Source of the DNA: DASXUX01 sp036504595
Lineage (GTDB): Bacteria; Planctomycetota; SZUA-567; H5-PLA8
Length of the DNA: 64,000 bases
Direction of reading: 5' to 3'
Assembly: GCA_036504595.1 (NCBI GenBank)
Contig: DASXUX010000010.1
Span: 310,001-374,000 of the forward strand
Below are positions 42,213 to 50,124 of this stretch, piece after piece. Each line of letters starts with the position of its first letter. The first letter of the stretch is position 1. Below the pieces are notes generated by a model. That model searched no databases and was not told where the DNA came from. It saw only the letters and a list, made by a program, of their open reading frames with translations. A program made the position numbers and the translations under genes.

Positions 42213-42889
42213 ACGCCACCACCAACGTTTTCACGCGCCTGCTTCTGTAGTTCTTTTTCGATTGGCAGAGCGGGCAGCGTAGTCATGATAAAGCCGCAAA
42301 TCACGCACTCGAAGAAATGGATTGTGGTTCCTTCTGGACTCACGCCCATCGACATTCCGGCCTTTGAGGCCAAGTACAAGCCCAATGCCCAGAATCCGCC
42401 AGCAAGAAGTCCGCTGCCAACCCCCAGAACTGCCGCGTGTCGTGTGGCCGCTCGAGTCTGCCACAGTCGGGCCAGCGCAACGCCCCGCAGCCCTCCAGTA
42501 AGTGCCAACATGATCGTGTACCAGATCAGGTATTGCACATTGACGTCCGAGAACGCTACACCTAGCCATCGGGGTAGTCGCCACGCTGCATATTCCGTCA
42601 GCCACAGCGCAACAGTCCACATTAGCGCGCCGCCGGCCGCGGAAAGGCTGCGTCGCCCCAAAGCTGGACCGGTAAGGAGCGCGTACTCCTCTACAAGCGC
42701 CACGACCCATAGCCAGAACTCGAAGTTTCCGTGGAGAGCGTACGCAATTAAGGCGCGAGATGCCTCGTACGTGACGGCTCCGGCCAGCACCCCGCTCAGC
42801 ATCCCCGCCGCCAGCGGCGTGCGGAACAAGCCGAACTCACGGCGCGGTGCAGTCGTCTGCACGGCTTCCGTTACGCTGGTTTCAGCCAT
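42209..42889 (-). CDS. Seven-helix-like membrane protein, first gene of the ArsFG-like operon
   Basis: 226 residues from ATG 42889 (MAETSVTEAV). Hydrophobic segments include PLAAGMLSGVLAGAVTYEAS, WLWVVALVEEYALLTGPAL, AAGGALMWTVALWLTEYAAW and YLIWYTIMLALTGGLRGVAL. The Glu-rich VALVEEYALL segment resembles the EExxx of PrsW/CAAX proteases only superficially. An earlier in-frame start would translate a CGTCACCCGTCACCCGTCA repeat and is rejected. Function unknown; tight translational coupling to the thioredoxin-like gene implies a shared membrane complex. Confidence 0.6.
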   Translation of the reverse strand: MAETSVTEAVQTTAPRREFGLFRTPLAAGMLSGVLAGAVTYEASRALIAYALHGNFEFWLWVVALVEEYALLTGPALGRRSLSAAGGALMWTVALWLTEYAAWRLPRWLGVAFSDVNVQYLIWYTIMLALTGGLRGVALARLWQTRAATRHAAVLGVGSGLLAGGFWALGLYLASKAGMSMGVSPEGTTIHFFECVICGFIMTTLPALPIEKELQKQARENVGGGV

Positions 42890-42918
42890 CCCACTCGTCA
42901 CACGTCACCCGTCACCCG

Positions 42919-44154
42919 TCACGCCAACGCTCTTTGCCGCGCGACAATCTCGATCAGAGCCCGCGCTAGATCATCCACGTCCGTCGCCGTTGTGTCGCGG
43001 CCCATTGAAATCCGGACAGTTCCCAGCGCCTCAGCCTTCGATCGTCCCAGCGCCAGAATCGCCCGCGAGGGCTCCACTTGGTTGGAGTGGCACGCCGCGC
43101 CCGTTCCGACGGCCATCTGCCGCAGGCTCAGTTCGGCCACCAAAGCCTGCCCGACTGTACCGGCGAATGAGAGCGAGACCAATCCCGCCAGGCCGTTCTC
43201 CAAGTCCGAATTCAGCAGCGCGTCGGGCACGCCCGAGCGAATCTTTTCGGCGAGCACGCCCGCCAGTTCGCGCAGACGTTTCGTCTCGCTGGGCATTGCT
43301 TCGAGACTCAGCTTCAGCGCCGTCACTGCTGCGGCGAGGCCCGCAACGTTTTCTGTCCCGGAGCGCAGCCCGCCTTCCTGCCCACCGCCAAGAATCTGAG
43401 GAACGAGGGGATGAGCCACAGAGGTCACAGAGGTCACAGAGTTCACGGAGGAACGGAAAGGGTTCAGGATTCGGAGGGGAGGGTTCAGGAAAAAAAGAAC
43501 GCCTCCAACGCCACGCGGTGCGCCGAATTTGTGCGCGGAGAACGTGTAGAAATCCACGGGCAGATCGGCAAGCCGCAGCGGGAGATGGCCGAGCGCCTGC
43601 GCGCCGTCCACGTGCAGCAGCACGTTCTTGCGCCGGCAGATCTCGCCGAGCGCCGCGATGTCGTGCACGATTCCGGTTTCGTTGCAGGCGTGGACGACGC
43701 TGCAAAGCGCATGGCGTTTTGTGAGCTTCTTCTCGATCCCGGCGGGATCGATCTTTCCGCCACGCCCCAACGGCAGCACGTCCGCTCGGGACCGGTAACG
43801 ATCAACCGCGAACCACGCCGAAGCATGGACGTCCTCGGCAACCAGGCTGCGCGCGTCCGGCTGAGCCTCCATGACGCCGCGGATGGCGAGGTTGTTCGCC
43901 TCCGTCCCGCTGGAAGTCAGGACGGCAGGGTTCAGGGGTCGGGGGTCAGGGTTCAGGGTTTGGAATTGAGACGCTGGCGCGAAGCCGCAGAGCGTACAGA
44001 GTTCTACCTTGTTTTCAGCAAGTTTGCGCCGCGCGGCCGCGCCCAGCGCGTGTGACGCCGACGGGTTGGCGTATGCTTCGACCGATACGCGCGAGAAGGT
44101 TTCGAGCGCCTGAGGGTACGGTGGAGCGGAAGCCGCGTAGTCAAAGTAACGCAT
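42919..44154 (-). CDS. Cysteine desulfurase (NifS/IscS family) with repeat insertions
   Basis: 411 residues. It converts cysteine to alanine, passing a persulfide to iron-sulfur assembly or tRNA thiolation. The PLP lysine is in FSAHKFGAP, the catalytic Cys in GTGAACHSNQVEPSRAIL, and the HVDGAQA and SSGTEANNLA motifs are intact. Two in-frame insertions relative to the family: FQTLNPDPRPLNP between the first helix region and VLTSSGTEANN (43921-43962), and LNPPLRILNPFRSSVNSVTS plus VTSVAH (43409-43496) between GVGGVLFF and PLVPQILGGG. Both are encoded by low-complexity repeats that also occur between genes. No IscU gene is nearby, suggesting a stand-alone NifS-like role. Confidence 0.88.
   Translation of the reverse strand: MRYFDYAASAPPYPQALETFSRVSVEAYANPSASHALGAAARRKLAENKVELCTLCGFAPASQFQTLNPDPRPLNPAVLTSSGTEANNLAIRGVMEAQPDARSLVAEDVHASAWFAVDRYRSRADVLPLGRGGKIDPAGIEKKLTKRHALCSVVHACNETGIVHDIAALGEICRRKNVLLHVDGAQALGHLPLRLADLPVDFYTFSAHKFGAPRGVGGVLFFLNPPLRILNPFRSSVNSVTSVTSVAHPLVPQILGGGQEGGLRSGTENVAGLAAAVTALKLSLEAMPSETKRLRELAGVLAEKIRSGVPDALLNSDLENGLAGLVSLSFAGTVGQALVAELSLRQMAVGTGAACHSNQVEPSRAILALGRSKAEALGTVRISMGRDTTATDVDDLARALIEIVARQRALA
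43409..43496. repeat. ACAGAGGTCACAGAGGTCA repeat inserted in the cysteine desulfurase
   Basis: ACAGAGGTCACAGAGGTCACA followed by GGAACGGAAAGGGTTCAGG-type sequence, continuous with the reading frame. Related tracts lie at 34527-34566 (intergenic) and 36516-36552 (in the AraC-like gene). A second insertion in the same gene, GGGTTCAGGGGTCGGGGG-type, lies at 43921-43962. Confidence 0.8.
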
Positions 44155-44232
44155 CGCGGAAACATTGTACCGCAGGCCTCCGGCCTGCACAGTACAGTGC
44201 CGACCGGCCTGCGTAGCGCCGAACGGAGTGGA

Positions 44233-44655
44233 TTACTCGAAGATTTTGCGGAATGTCGCCGCGTCTGGCACGATCTGCAAACCGCGCACGTGCTGAAAAT
44301 GAGGATCTTGGGTGTATAGCGCCGTGCCTTTGTAGAACGAGACGACCGCCGCAATCCATATGTCGTTAGTTGGAATCGGCTTCGCATCGCGCCGGAGTTG
44401 CGCGTAGATCATACCGTAATGAGCTGCGACACCGTTCGTAACGCGAGCCACGCTTACGCGAGCGTTGGACAAGAACTCCCTCAAGTCCTGTTCGTTTTGA
44501 GCTTGCCGCGTCCCATATGCAAAGCCAGCCCGTAGTTCGCCCAAAACAATTACTGGCACAACAATTCGCTCGGAATGACTCAAGACGTAGCGAGCGTCTG
44601 GAAGCCCTTTTCTGAACTCGCTGTACGTGTTCGTATCGACATACAAGCTGGTCAA
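44233..44655 (-). CDS. PIN-domain toxin, VapC-like
   Basis: 140 residues with a TTG start at 44655, one base after the antitoxin stop; GGAGA lies nine bases upstream inside the antitoxin gene. The four acidic PIN residues are visible: Asp in LYVDTN, Glu in VLGELRAGF, Asp in PTNDIWIAA, and the final Asp in TQDPHF. VapC toxins cleave RNA, often initiator tRNA or the 23S sarcin-ricin loop. The antitoxin precedes it in the usual order. No mobile element adjoins it. Confidence 0.85.
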   Translation of the reverse strand: MTSLYVDTNTYSEFRKGLPDARYVLSHSERIVVPVIVLGELRAGFAYGTRQAQNEQDLREFLSNARVSVARVTNGVAAHYGMIYAQLRRDAKPIPTNDIWIAAVVSFYKGTALYTQDPHFQHVRGLQIVPDAATFRKIFE

Positions 44656-44656
44656 A

Positions 44657-44905
44657 TCACCAGATCTCCTTGTCGATCTTCCGTAATGGCGCAACCGCGG
44701 CGTTGAACTCGTCGTATTGCTCTTGCGTCCATGTGCCCGCAAGGCGATCCAAATCGTGGAAAACGACTTTCCGGCCGCGCCGTTTTGTGGCTGCGGCAAG
44801 TGCGGACTTGACGTAGGTATTCAAGTCCTTCCCGGCTTTCGCCGCTTTCCGCTTTAGTCTCGCGACCAACTTTGGATCAACCCGTTTGATCAGTAAATCC
44901 GCCAT
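44657..44905 (-). CDS. VapB-like antitoxin
   Basis: 82 residues from ATG 44905. MADLLIKRVDPKLVARLKRK is a ribbon-helix-helix (Arc/FitA-like) start that binds operator DNA, and the C-terminal WTQEQYDEFNAAVAPLRKID is the toxin-neutralising tail. The gene lies one base upstream of the VapC-like toxin, typical of autoregulated toxin-antitoxin operons. Upstream in-frame starts add a poorly compatible segment and are not used. Confidence 0.82.
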   Translation of the reverse strand: MADLLIKRVDPKLVARLKRKAAKAGKDLNTYVKSALAAATKRRGRKVVFHDLDRLAGTWTQEQYDEFNAAVAPLRKIDKEIW

Positions 44906-44995
44906 AGCTTCGTTTCTCCCGCTTACGCAATATACCGCCGATACGGCCAGCACGCAATCCGCCCATATCTTGCCGCTTGCGCCTCGGCACTCAGT

Positions 44996-45961
44996 TCACT
45001 CCCGCGCCAACCCCCGAATTCCCTCCGCAATCTGTACCTGCGATGGGACCGCATAGGCCGCCAGCGCCGCGCTGAGAGGCGCGGTCACTTCCGGCGCGCA
45101 GAGCCGCCGGATCGGCGCGTCTAAGTCGTCAAAACCATGTTCGATAATACTCATCGCCAGTTCTGAGATAAACCCTGAGCGCCCCGGAGCGGCCGAACAC
45201 AGCAGCACGCGCCCCGTCTTCCTCACTGATTCGAGCACCGTCGACAGATCAAGCGGCTTGAGCGAGCGCAGATCGATCATCTCCGCCTCGATGCCATCCG
45301 CCGCGACCTGCTCGCACGCGGCCAGCGCGGTCGGAGCCATCCGCCCATAGCTGATCACGGTCAGGTCTTTGCCGCTGCGCCGCAATGCGGCGGAGCCCAG
45401 CGGGACCGGCTGCTCTTCAACCGGCGCCTGAGCCGGCGCGTTCTTCATCGCAGGGTGTTCCAGCAGCACCACCGGGTTTTCTTCGCGCAAGGCGGAGCGC
45501 AGCAGGCCGGCGGCGTCTTGAAGCGTCGCGGGCGCGGCGACCAGCACGCCCGGCGTAGCGGCCAGCCAGTTCTCCAGCGCCGGAGCAAAACTGGCGGCAT
45601 TCGCGTCGGGCTCAAAGAAGCCAGCGCGGATCGTCAGAGCCACCGTCGCAGTGCCGCCCGAACAGTATCGTCGCGAGCCCGCATCGCTGGAAAGACGCCC
45701 CATAACCCCGGCCAGAGTGCTCATCGAACCGAGTTCCACCACCGCGCGGCATCCAGCCAGCACCGCACCCAAAGCCGCGCCGACAATCATGTCCGCCTGG
45801 CGCTCAAAACTTCGCACCCGCTGCTTGCCAAACTCTTTCAGCAGTCGCTCGGCCGATTCATCCTCTGCGAAGGCATCGGTAAAAATGACCATGCGCGGAT
45901 TCGCTCGCATTTCGATCGCAAGCACCTCGCGGCGAACGTCGCTATAGGACTGCTGCGCCAT
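44996..45961 (-). CDS. Pyruvate/2-oxo acid dehydrogenase E1 beta-like (transketolase C-terminal) protein
   Basis: 321 residues. The pyrimidine-binding domain (residues about 5-180, with VRSFERQADMIVGAALGAVL and FAPALENWLAATPGVLVAAP) and the transketolase C-terminal domain (residues about 195-315, LTVISYGRMAPTALAACEQV and MIDLRSLKPLDLSTVLESVR) are both recognisable. Such beta subunits act with an alpha subunit (PdhA/BkdA) that supplies most ThDP contacts. None is adjacent, so it is an orphan: a partner elsewhere or a non-catalytic role is possible. The catalytic-domain sequence RYCSGGTATVALTIRAGFFE deviates from the canonical PVVxRxPxG loop. Confidence 0.75.
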   Translation of the reverse strand: MAQQSYSDVRREVLAIEMRANPRMVIFTDAFAEDESAERLLKEFGKQRVRSFERQADMIVGAALGAVLAGCRAVVELGSMSTLAGVMGRLSSDAGSRRYCSGGTATVALTIRAGFFEPDANAASFAPALENWLAATPGVLVAAPATLQDAAGLLRSALREENPVVLLEHPAMKNAPAQAPVEEQPVPLGSAALRRSGKDLTVISYGRMAPTALAACEQVAADGIEAEMIDLRSLKPLDLSTVLESVRKTGRVLLCSAAPGRSGFISELAMSIIEHGFDDLDAPIRRLCAPEVTAPLSAALAAYAVPSQVQIAEGIRGLARE

Positions 45962-46108
45962 TCAATACTCCCATCGCGGAAACTTTAAGCGTGACTTTCG
46001 CACGATACCGCAGTCGCAGCGCTTTTCAAACACTTGGTGGTCTGGTTGTCTGATAGTCGAGCGGTCTGGCATCTGGTCCTGGGCCAGTGGCATAAGCATT
46101 GCAGTACA

Positions 46109-47089
46109 ATGCTGAGATTCGGGAGGCTTCAGACCGTGCCGCCGACCTGCGACATTACCGTCGTCATACCCGCCTACAATGCGTCCGAGTTCATTGTGGA
46201 AACGCTGGACAGCGTGCTGGCACAGACGCTCCCACCGGCCGAAATCATTGTCGTTGACGATGCTTCAACCGATAGCACGGCCAGAATCCTTCGGTCTTAC
46301 GGGAATGCAATCCGCGTCCTGCACACAGAGCAGAACAGCGGCACGGCATCTATTCCCAGGAACATTGGCCTCAGGGCCGCGCGCACCCACTTCGTTGCAC
46401 CCTGTGACGCCGACGACCCGATGCTACCGCAGAAGATGGAACGTTACGCTGCGGCAATGGCCATGCGCCCCGATCTGAAAGTGCTGTTCTCCGACTTCCG
46501 CGTTTTCGGAAGGCCCACCTCCCCGCGAGCGTCGCACTGCACGCTGCACGCCGGTTTCAAGACCCAGCTTCAGCCGGTGGGAGATAAACTTTACCTGCTG
46601 CCGCGCGCGGACGCGTTCAATGCACTGCTGCTGGAGAACTACATCGGCGCCAGCGCCATGCTGTTGCATCGCGACGCGGTTCGAGCTGTCGGCGGCTACG
46701 ACGAGACAATCCGGGCGGCCGAGGACATCGACCTCTCCCTGCGCCTGACCGAACATTTCGACTTCGGATTCATTGATGAAGTGCTCCAGAGCTATCGCCT
46801 CCATCCAGGCAGCTTGTCCAGCAACAAATTCCTCCATCACAAAGCGATTATGCGGGTGCTCTCGCGCTACACGCAGTGCCCGATCGCGCCGGAAGCACGA
46901 CAGGGCTTGCGGAGGCAGCTCGCCGACCTCGAACTGGACCTCGCACACGACTGCGGCGAGATCGGCCGCCTCAGTGAAGGCCTCGCGCACTGGTGCCGCG
47001 CGCTGGTGTTGGGCGGCCCCCGCCGAACGCTGCTCTGGCCCGCCCGCCGGCTTGTTCGCGCTGCTGCGGCGAAGCTTGGGATTTGGTGA
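46109..47089 (+). CDS. Family 2 glycosyltransferase
   Basis: 326 residues from ATG 46109. DITVVIPAYNASEFIVETLD starts the GT-A fold; IIVVDDASTDST and FVAPCDADDPMLPQKM carry the nucleotide-sugar and metal-binding acidic motifs. TIRAAEDIDLSLRLTEH matches the ED acceptor-site region. Convergent with the next glycosyltransferase, and probably part of a surface polysaccharide locus with it and the flippase. Earlier in-frame starts lie in a low-complexity TGGTGGTCTGGTTG tract. Confidence 0.86.
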   Translation: MLRFGRLQTVPPTCDITVVIPAYNASEFIVETLDSVLAQTLPPAEIIVVDDASTDSTARILRSYGNAIRVLHTEQNSGTASIPRNIGLRAARTHFVAPCDADDPMLPQKMERYAAAMAMRPDLKVLFSDFRVFGRPTSPRASHCTLHAGFKTQLQPVGDKLYLLPRADAFNALLLENYIGASAMLLHRDAVRAVGGYDETIRAAEDIDLSLRLTEHFDFGFIDEVLQSYRLHPGSLSSNKFLHHKAIMRVLSRYTQCPIAPEARQGLRRQLADLELDLAHDCGEIGRLSEGLAHWCRALVLGGPRRTLLWPARRLVRAAAAKLGIW

Positions 47090-47110
47090 GTGGTACTTGG
47101 TGGGTGCGGC

Positions 47111-48124
47111 TTAGGCCCTCGACACCTGATCCGTGAGACGCCGGCTTGGGCGTTCGATCGCCTTCGGCCGCAAGCGGCGGTAGACGGCTTTGACTGCGCT
47201 AAAAATGACCGGCCCCAGCAGCAGACGCACCTGAAACGCCAGACGGTTGAATCCGTGCTCCGCATTTCCGCGCGACAAAGGAATGGGAGAGTTCAGGAAA
47301 GAGCGCAGCAGGTGCCGCAATGCCGGCCACTTCGCGCCCGATTCGAAGTACGCCATTGCCGTGTCGTAGTGATAGTAGGCCTGAGCCCTGCGGCGTAGAG
47401 GCGCATACTCCGGGTGCGCCGCAAAAAAGTTTGCCAACACCACCGCATAATTCTCGGCCATGCGGCGGGCGCTGTTGATGCTTTGGCTGCCGTGCAGCCG
47501 GTACGCACTCAACACCTGGTTCACGCGCGCGGCGGGGGCCAGCAGGCTCAGTTTCAGCCACATCTCACGATCTTCGGCCAGCCGCCGGGCCGGATTGAAC
47601 AAGCCCGCTTTCAGGAGCAGGTCTTTACGCGCCAGAGCGGTCGAAGTGCCGAACGGGAGTCCCTGGATAAAATCACGCGTTCCGAGGACAGTATACGGTT
47701 CCGCGCTTTCAGACGCCGGCGGCGTACTCAAGGCCAGCAGCGATCCGCCGTCCGCCGCGGGCCGCATGCTCAGCGTGCCGATCAGGCCAACGCACGGGTT
47801 TTCGTGCAAGCATTTCGACTGCATTTCCAGGCGAGTGGGAAACCAGACGTCGTCCGCGTCCAGAAATGCGACCCATTCGCCTGTCGCGCGGCGAATGCCC
47901 TCGTTGCGCGCCGCAGACGGCCCCTGATTCTTCTGTTGCAGGAAGACAACGCGCTCGCCATAGGCCGCAATGACTTCCGGCGTGTTGTCGGTCGAGCCGT
48001 CATCGACCACAATGACTTCGCATGGCGCCAGCGTCTGCCGGAACACCGACGCCAGCGCCTCCGGCAGAAATCGCCCGTAGTTAAAAGTCGGAACAACAAC
48101 ACTGATGCGCGGGACGTCGTTCAT
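47111..48124 (-). CDS. Family 2 glycosyltransferase
   Basis: 337 residues. RISVVVPTFNYGRFLPEALA, VIVVDDGSTDNT and VAFLDADDVWFP are the donor-binding and DxD-type motifs; RRLAEDREMWLKLSLLAP is the acceptor-side ED region. About 80 C-terminal helical residues follow. It is directly downstream of the flippase gene (12 bases), so the two are probably co-transcribed in a polysaccharide pathway. Confidence 0.88.
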   Translation of the reverse strand: MNDVPRISVVVPTFNYGRFLPEALASVFRQTLAPCEVIVVDDGSTDNTPEVIAAYGERVVFLQQKNQGPSAARNEGIRRATGEWVAFLDADDVWFPTRLEMQSKCLHENPCVGLIGTLSMRPAADGGSLLALSTPPASESAEPYTVLGTRDFIQGLPFGTSTALARKDLLLKAGLFNPARRLAEDREMWLKLSLLAPAARVNQVLSAYRLHGSQSINSARRMAENYAVVLANFFAAHPEYAPLRRRAQAYYHYDTAMAYFESGAKWPALRHLLRSFLNSPIPLSRGNAEHGFNRLAFQVRLLLGPVIFSAVKAVYRRLRPKAIERPSRRLTDQVSRA

Positions 48125-48136
48125 GCGCGATCTACC

Positions 48137-49750
48137 CTAGAGCGCCGGGTCGGTTTCTCTCCGCCGCCAAATCCGTCCAATGATCTGGCGCACCTCCGGA
48201 ACAGTGCTGTATGAAAGAAGGACGAACACCAGCGTGCTCATGAAGCATCCTATGAACAGTTCGATGAAACTCTGGTATTGGATGAATGCAAAACCGCACG
48301 ACAAACCGGCGTAGATCAACCCCAGCAGAAGGATCGGCGCGTGCATTCCCCAGTAACTGGTCAGCGGCAGTTTCGCGTCACGGCGCATCACCAGCGCCAG
48401 TCCCAGACTGCGGAACAGCAGCATGGGAATCGTCATCCCCAGGCACACGCCAAAGATCCCCAGATGCGGCACCAGCAGGAAACTCAGGGAGATGTTGCAG
48501 ATAGCTTCCAGGACAGTGACGATCATCTGCCCCTTCATCCGGCCTAAACCAGACAGCAATCCGCCGGAGGGTCCGGCCAGCAGCGCGACAAAGTAGCCGG
48601 GGACCGCCAACAGCATGACGGCGTAACTTTCCCCGACCCATGGTTTGCCAATCCACAGCCGCAGGAACGGAAGTCCGAACACAGCCAGATTCACCATACC
48701 GAAGACGCTCAACAGCCCCGTCCAGCGGTTGGCTTTGCGAAACAACGCCCAGAGTTCCTCCGTCTTTCCTGCTTCGGACAAGCCGCTGAAGCGCGGAATG
48801 AACACCGACCAGACGACGCCAATAGTGCTGCACATCAGCACCAGCAATCGCACGCCAATGCCAAAAATCGAAATCTGCTCCGGCGAATCCGGCGCGTTGT
48901 ACGCAATGATCCCCGCGTTGATCTGAAAGCGGATCACGTCGGCCAGCGAGATCAGGAACACCGCGCTGCTGTACGTCGCCAGATTGAACGCCATTTTCTT
49001 GCTGGCCAGCCACGGCTTGGGCGTGGTCAACCATGGACACAGCTTCAGGCTGAAGACGAGCACGGTTCCGTTGCGCACAACGCTCTCGGCAAAGGTAACC
49101 AGGCTCAGGTTCCAGACAGACATGCCGATATGCGCCAGGTACAGCACCAGCGCCAGCTTGAAAATCATGTACGTGACGGCTTCAATTCCGTCATAGACGA
49201 AAAACATGGATCGTCCACGCAAGCTCGCCGCATACGGCCGTCCGCAAAGATCCAGTGCCAGCCCGCCACCCAACAGCATGATCACGCCTGCCATGCCGCT
49301 CATCGCCGCCGGATAAAGCCACGGCAGCAAAAGCGCCAGAAAAGCGGTGGCCGCCAGCGCAAGCACCGTCGAACCCCCAAAGATGGCGACGCTGGTATGA
49401 AAGACCTGCGTCAAACGGGCCTGATCGCCGCTTTCGTAGTAGGCCGCGCTGTAGCGCATGCAGCCTGAACTCATCCCCATGTCCAGCACGCGCATTTGTC
49501 CAATAAAGCTGAGCACCAGCAGCCAGACGCCGTACTGCCGGTCGCCGAGCGCATGAAGAATCGCGGGGGTGACCACAAACGAGCCAATCACCAGGATGAT
49601 ATTGCTCGTCCACGACACCCCGATGTTCAATGTGGGAAGGTAGCGTTGTAGTCGCGGCTGCTTTTCCGAGAAGCGGCGCGGCGGCGCCTTGTTCTCCAGA
49701 ACCTGCTCCAGTTCATGCTTCGTCGTAGTCTTGATGGGAATCTCGCTCAT
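48137..49750 (-). CDS. Polysaccharide flippase (Wzx/MATE-like)
   Basis: 537 residues from ATG 49750 (MSEIPIKTTTK). Twelve to fourteen hydrophobic segments, beginning GVSWTSNIILVIGSFVVTPA, are arranged as in the MOP superfamily. It would move lipid-linked sugar units to the periplasmic face. The N-terminal 50 residues are charged and unlike standard Wzx; upstream alternatives would translate repeats. Partner glycosyltransferases are adjacent, while polymerase and chain-length genes are not in the window. Confidence 0.84.
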   Translation of the reverse strand: MSEIPIKTTTKHELEQVLENKAPPRRFSEKQPRLQRYLPTLNIGVSWTSNIILVIGSFVVTPAILHALGDRQYGVWLLVLSFIGQMRVLDMGMSSGCMRYSAAYYESGDQARLTQVFHTSVAIFGGSTVLALAATAFLALLLPWLYPAAMSGMAGVIMLLGGGLALDLCGRPYAASLRGRSMFFVYDGIEAVTYMIFKLALVLYLAHIGMSVWNLSLVTFAESVVRNGTVLVFSLKLCPWLTTPKPWLASKKMAFNLATYSSAVFLISLADVIRFQINAGIIAYNAPDSPEQISIFGIGVRLLVLMCSTIGVVWSVFIPRFSGLSEAGKTEELWALFRKANRWTGLLSVFGMVNLAVFGLPFLRLWIGKPWVGESYAVMLLAVPGYFVALLAGPSGGLLSGLGRMKGQMIVTVLEAICNISLSFLLVPHLGIFGVCLGMTIPMLLFRSLGLALVMRRDAKLPLTSYWGMHAPILLLGLIYAGLSCGFAFIQYQSFIELFIGCFMSTLVFVLLSYSTVPEVRQIIGRIWRRRETDPAL

Positions 49751-49875
49751 TCGTAAGCCGGAAGCTTCAGGATCCGGCCGTGGATGATGATGTCGCCGCT
49801 CCGCCTCCACGTTCGCCAAAACGGCAACTGACAACCGCAACACTGCGCAGCCCAAAGGTAGAAATCCGCGTGCCA

Positions 49876-50018
49876 CGTGTGGCACGGGCAGGCCACACCG
49901 CGGCTTCTTGCGGTGTGGATTGCCCGTGTGGCCAAGACACGGGCAATCCGCGCCGCGAACAGCCGTCGGTCCCTAATACTGACGTACCCTACGCGGCGCG
50001 GCCTGCCCGTGCCACACG
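49876..50018. repeat. Paired hairpin element, CACGGGCA subfamily, with enlarged second loop
   Basis: Hairpin one: outer CACGGGCA with TGCCCGTG, mismatch GG against AT, inner CCACACCGC with GCGGTGTGG, loop GGCTTCTT. Hairpin two: same outer arms, inner CCGCGCCGCG with CGCGGCGCGG, but the loop is about 34 bases instead of 8, as if something had inserted into it. Terminal GTGGCAC/GTGCCAC are present. It lies between the flippase start and the Lrp gene. Confidence 0.85.
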
Positions 50019-50037
50019 GCACCTTTCTTTTCTCATA

Positions 50038-50073
50038 TTGATTCAGAGCCGCGTTTGCCTTAAAAAATAAGGC
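50038..50073 (+). promoter_or_regulatory. Candidate promoter and operator of the Lrp-like gene
   Basis: TTGATT (50038-50043) and TAAAAA (50061-50066) with a 17-base spacer form a sigma-70-type promoter. Overlapping the -10, a perfect palindrome GCCTTA-AAAAA-TAAGGC (50057-50073) is well placed as an autoregulatory site for an Lrp dimer. Confidence 0.4.
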
Positions 50074-50124
50074 GAGAAAACGTTAAATGTATCGCTGCGC
50101 TAGGCTCAACAGAAGGATTGCACA

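Noticed and set aside
41856..43724. A 622-codon plus-strand frame opposite the ArsFG-like operon and the cysteine desulfurase
   Set aside because: Composition is repetitive and unlike proteins. The minus strand carries PLP-lysine, catalytic Cys and thioredoxin motifs.
44233..44905. VapBC considered as part of a mobile island
   Set aside because: No integrase, tRNA site, insertion sequence or composition change is visible next to it.
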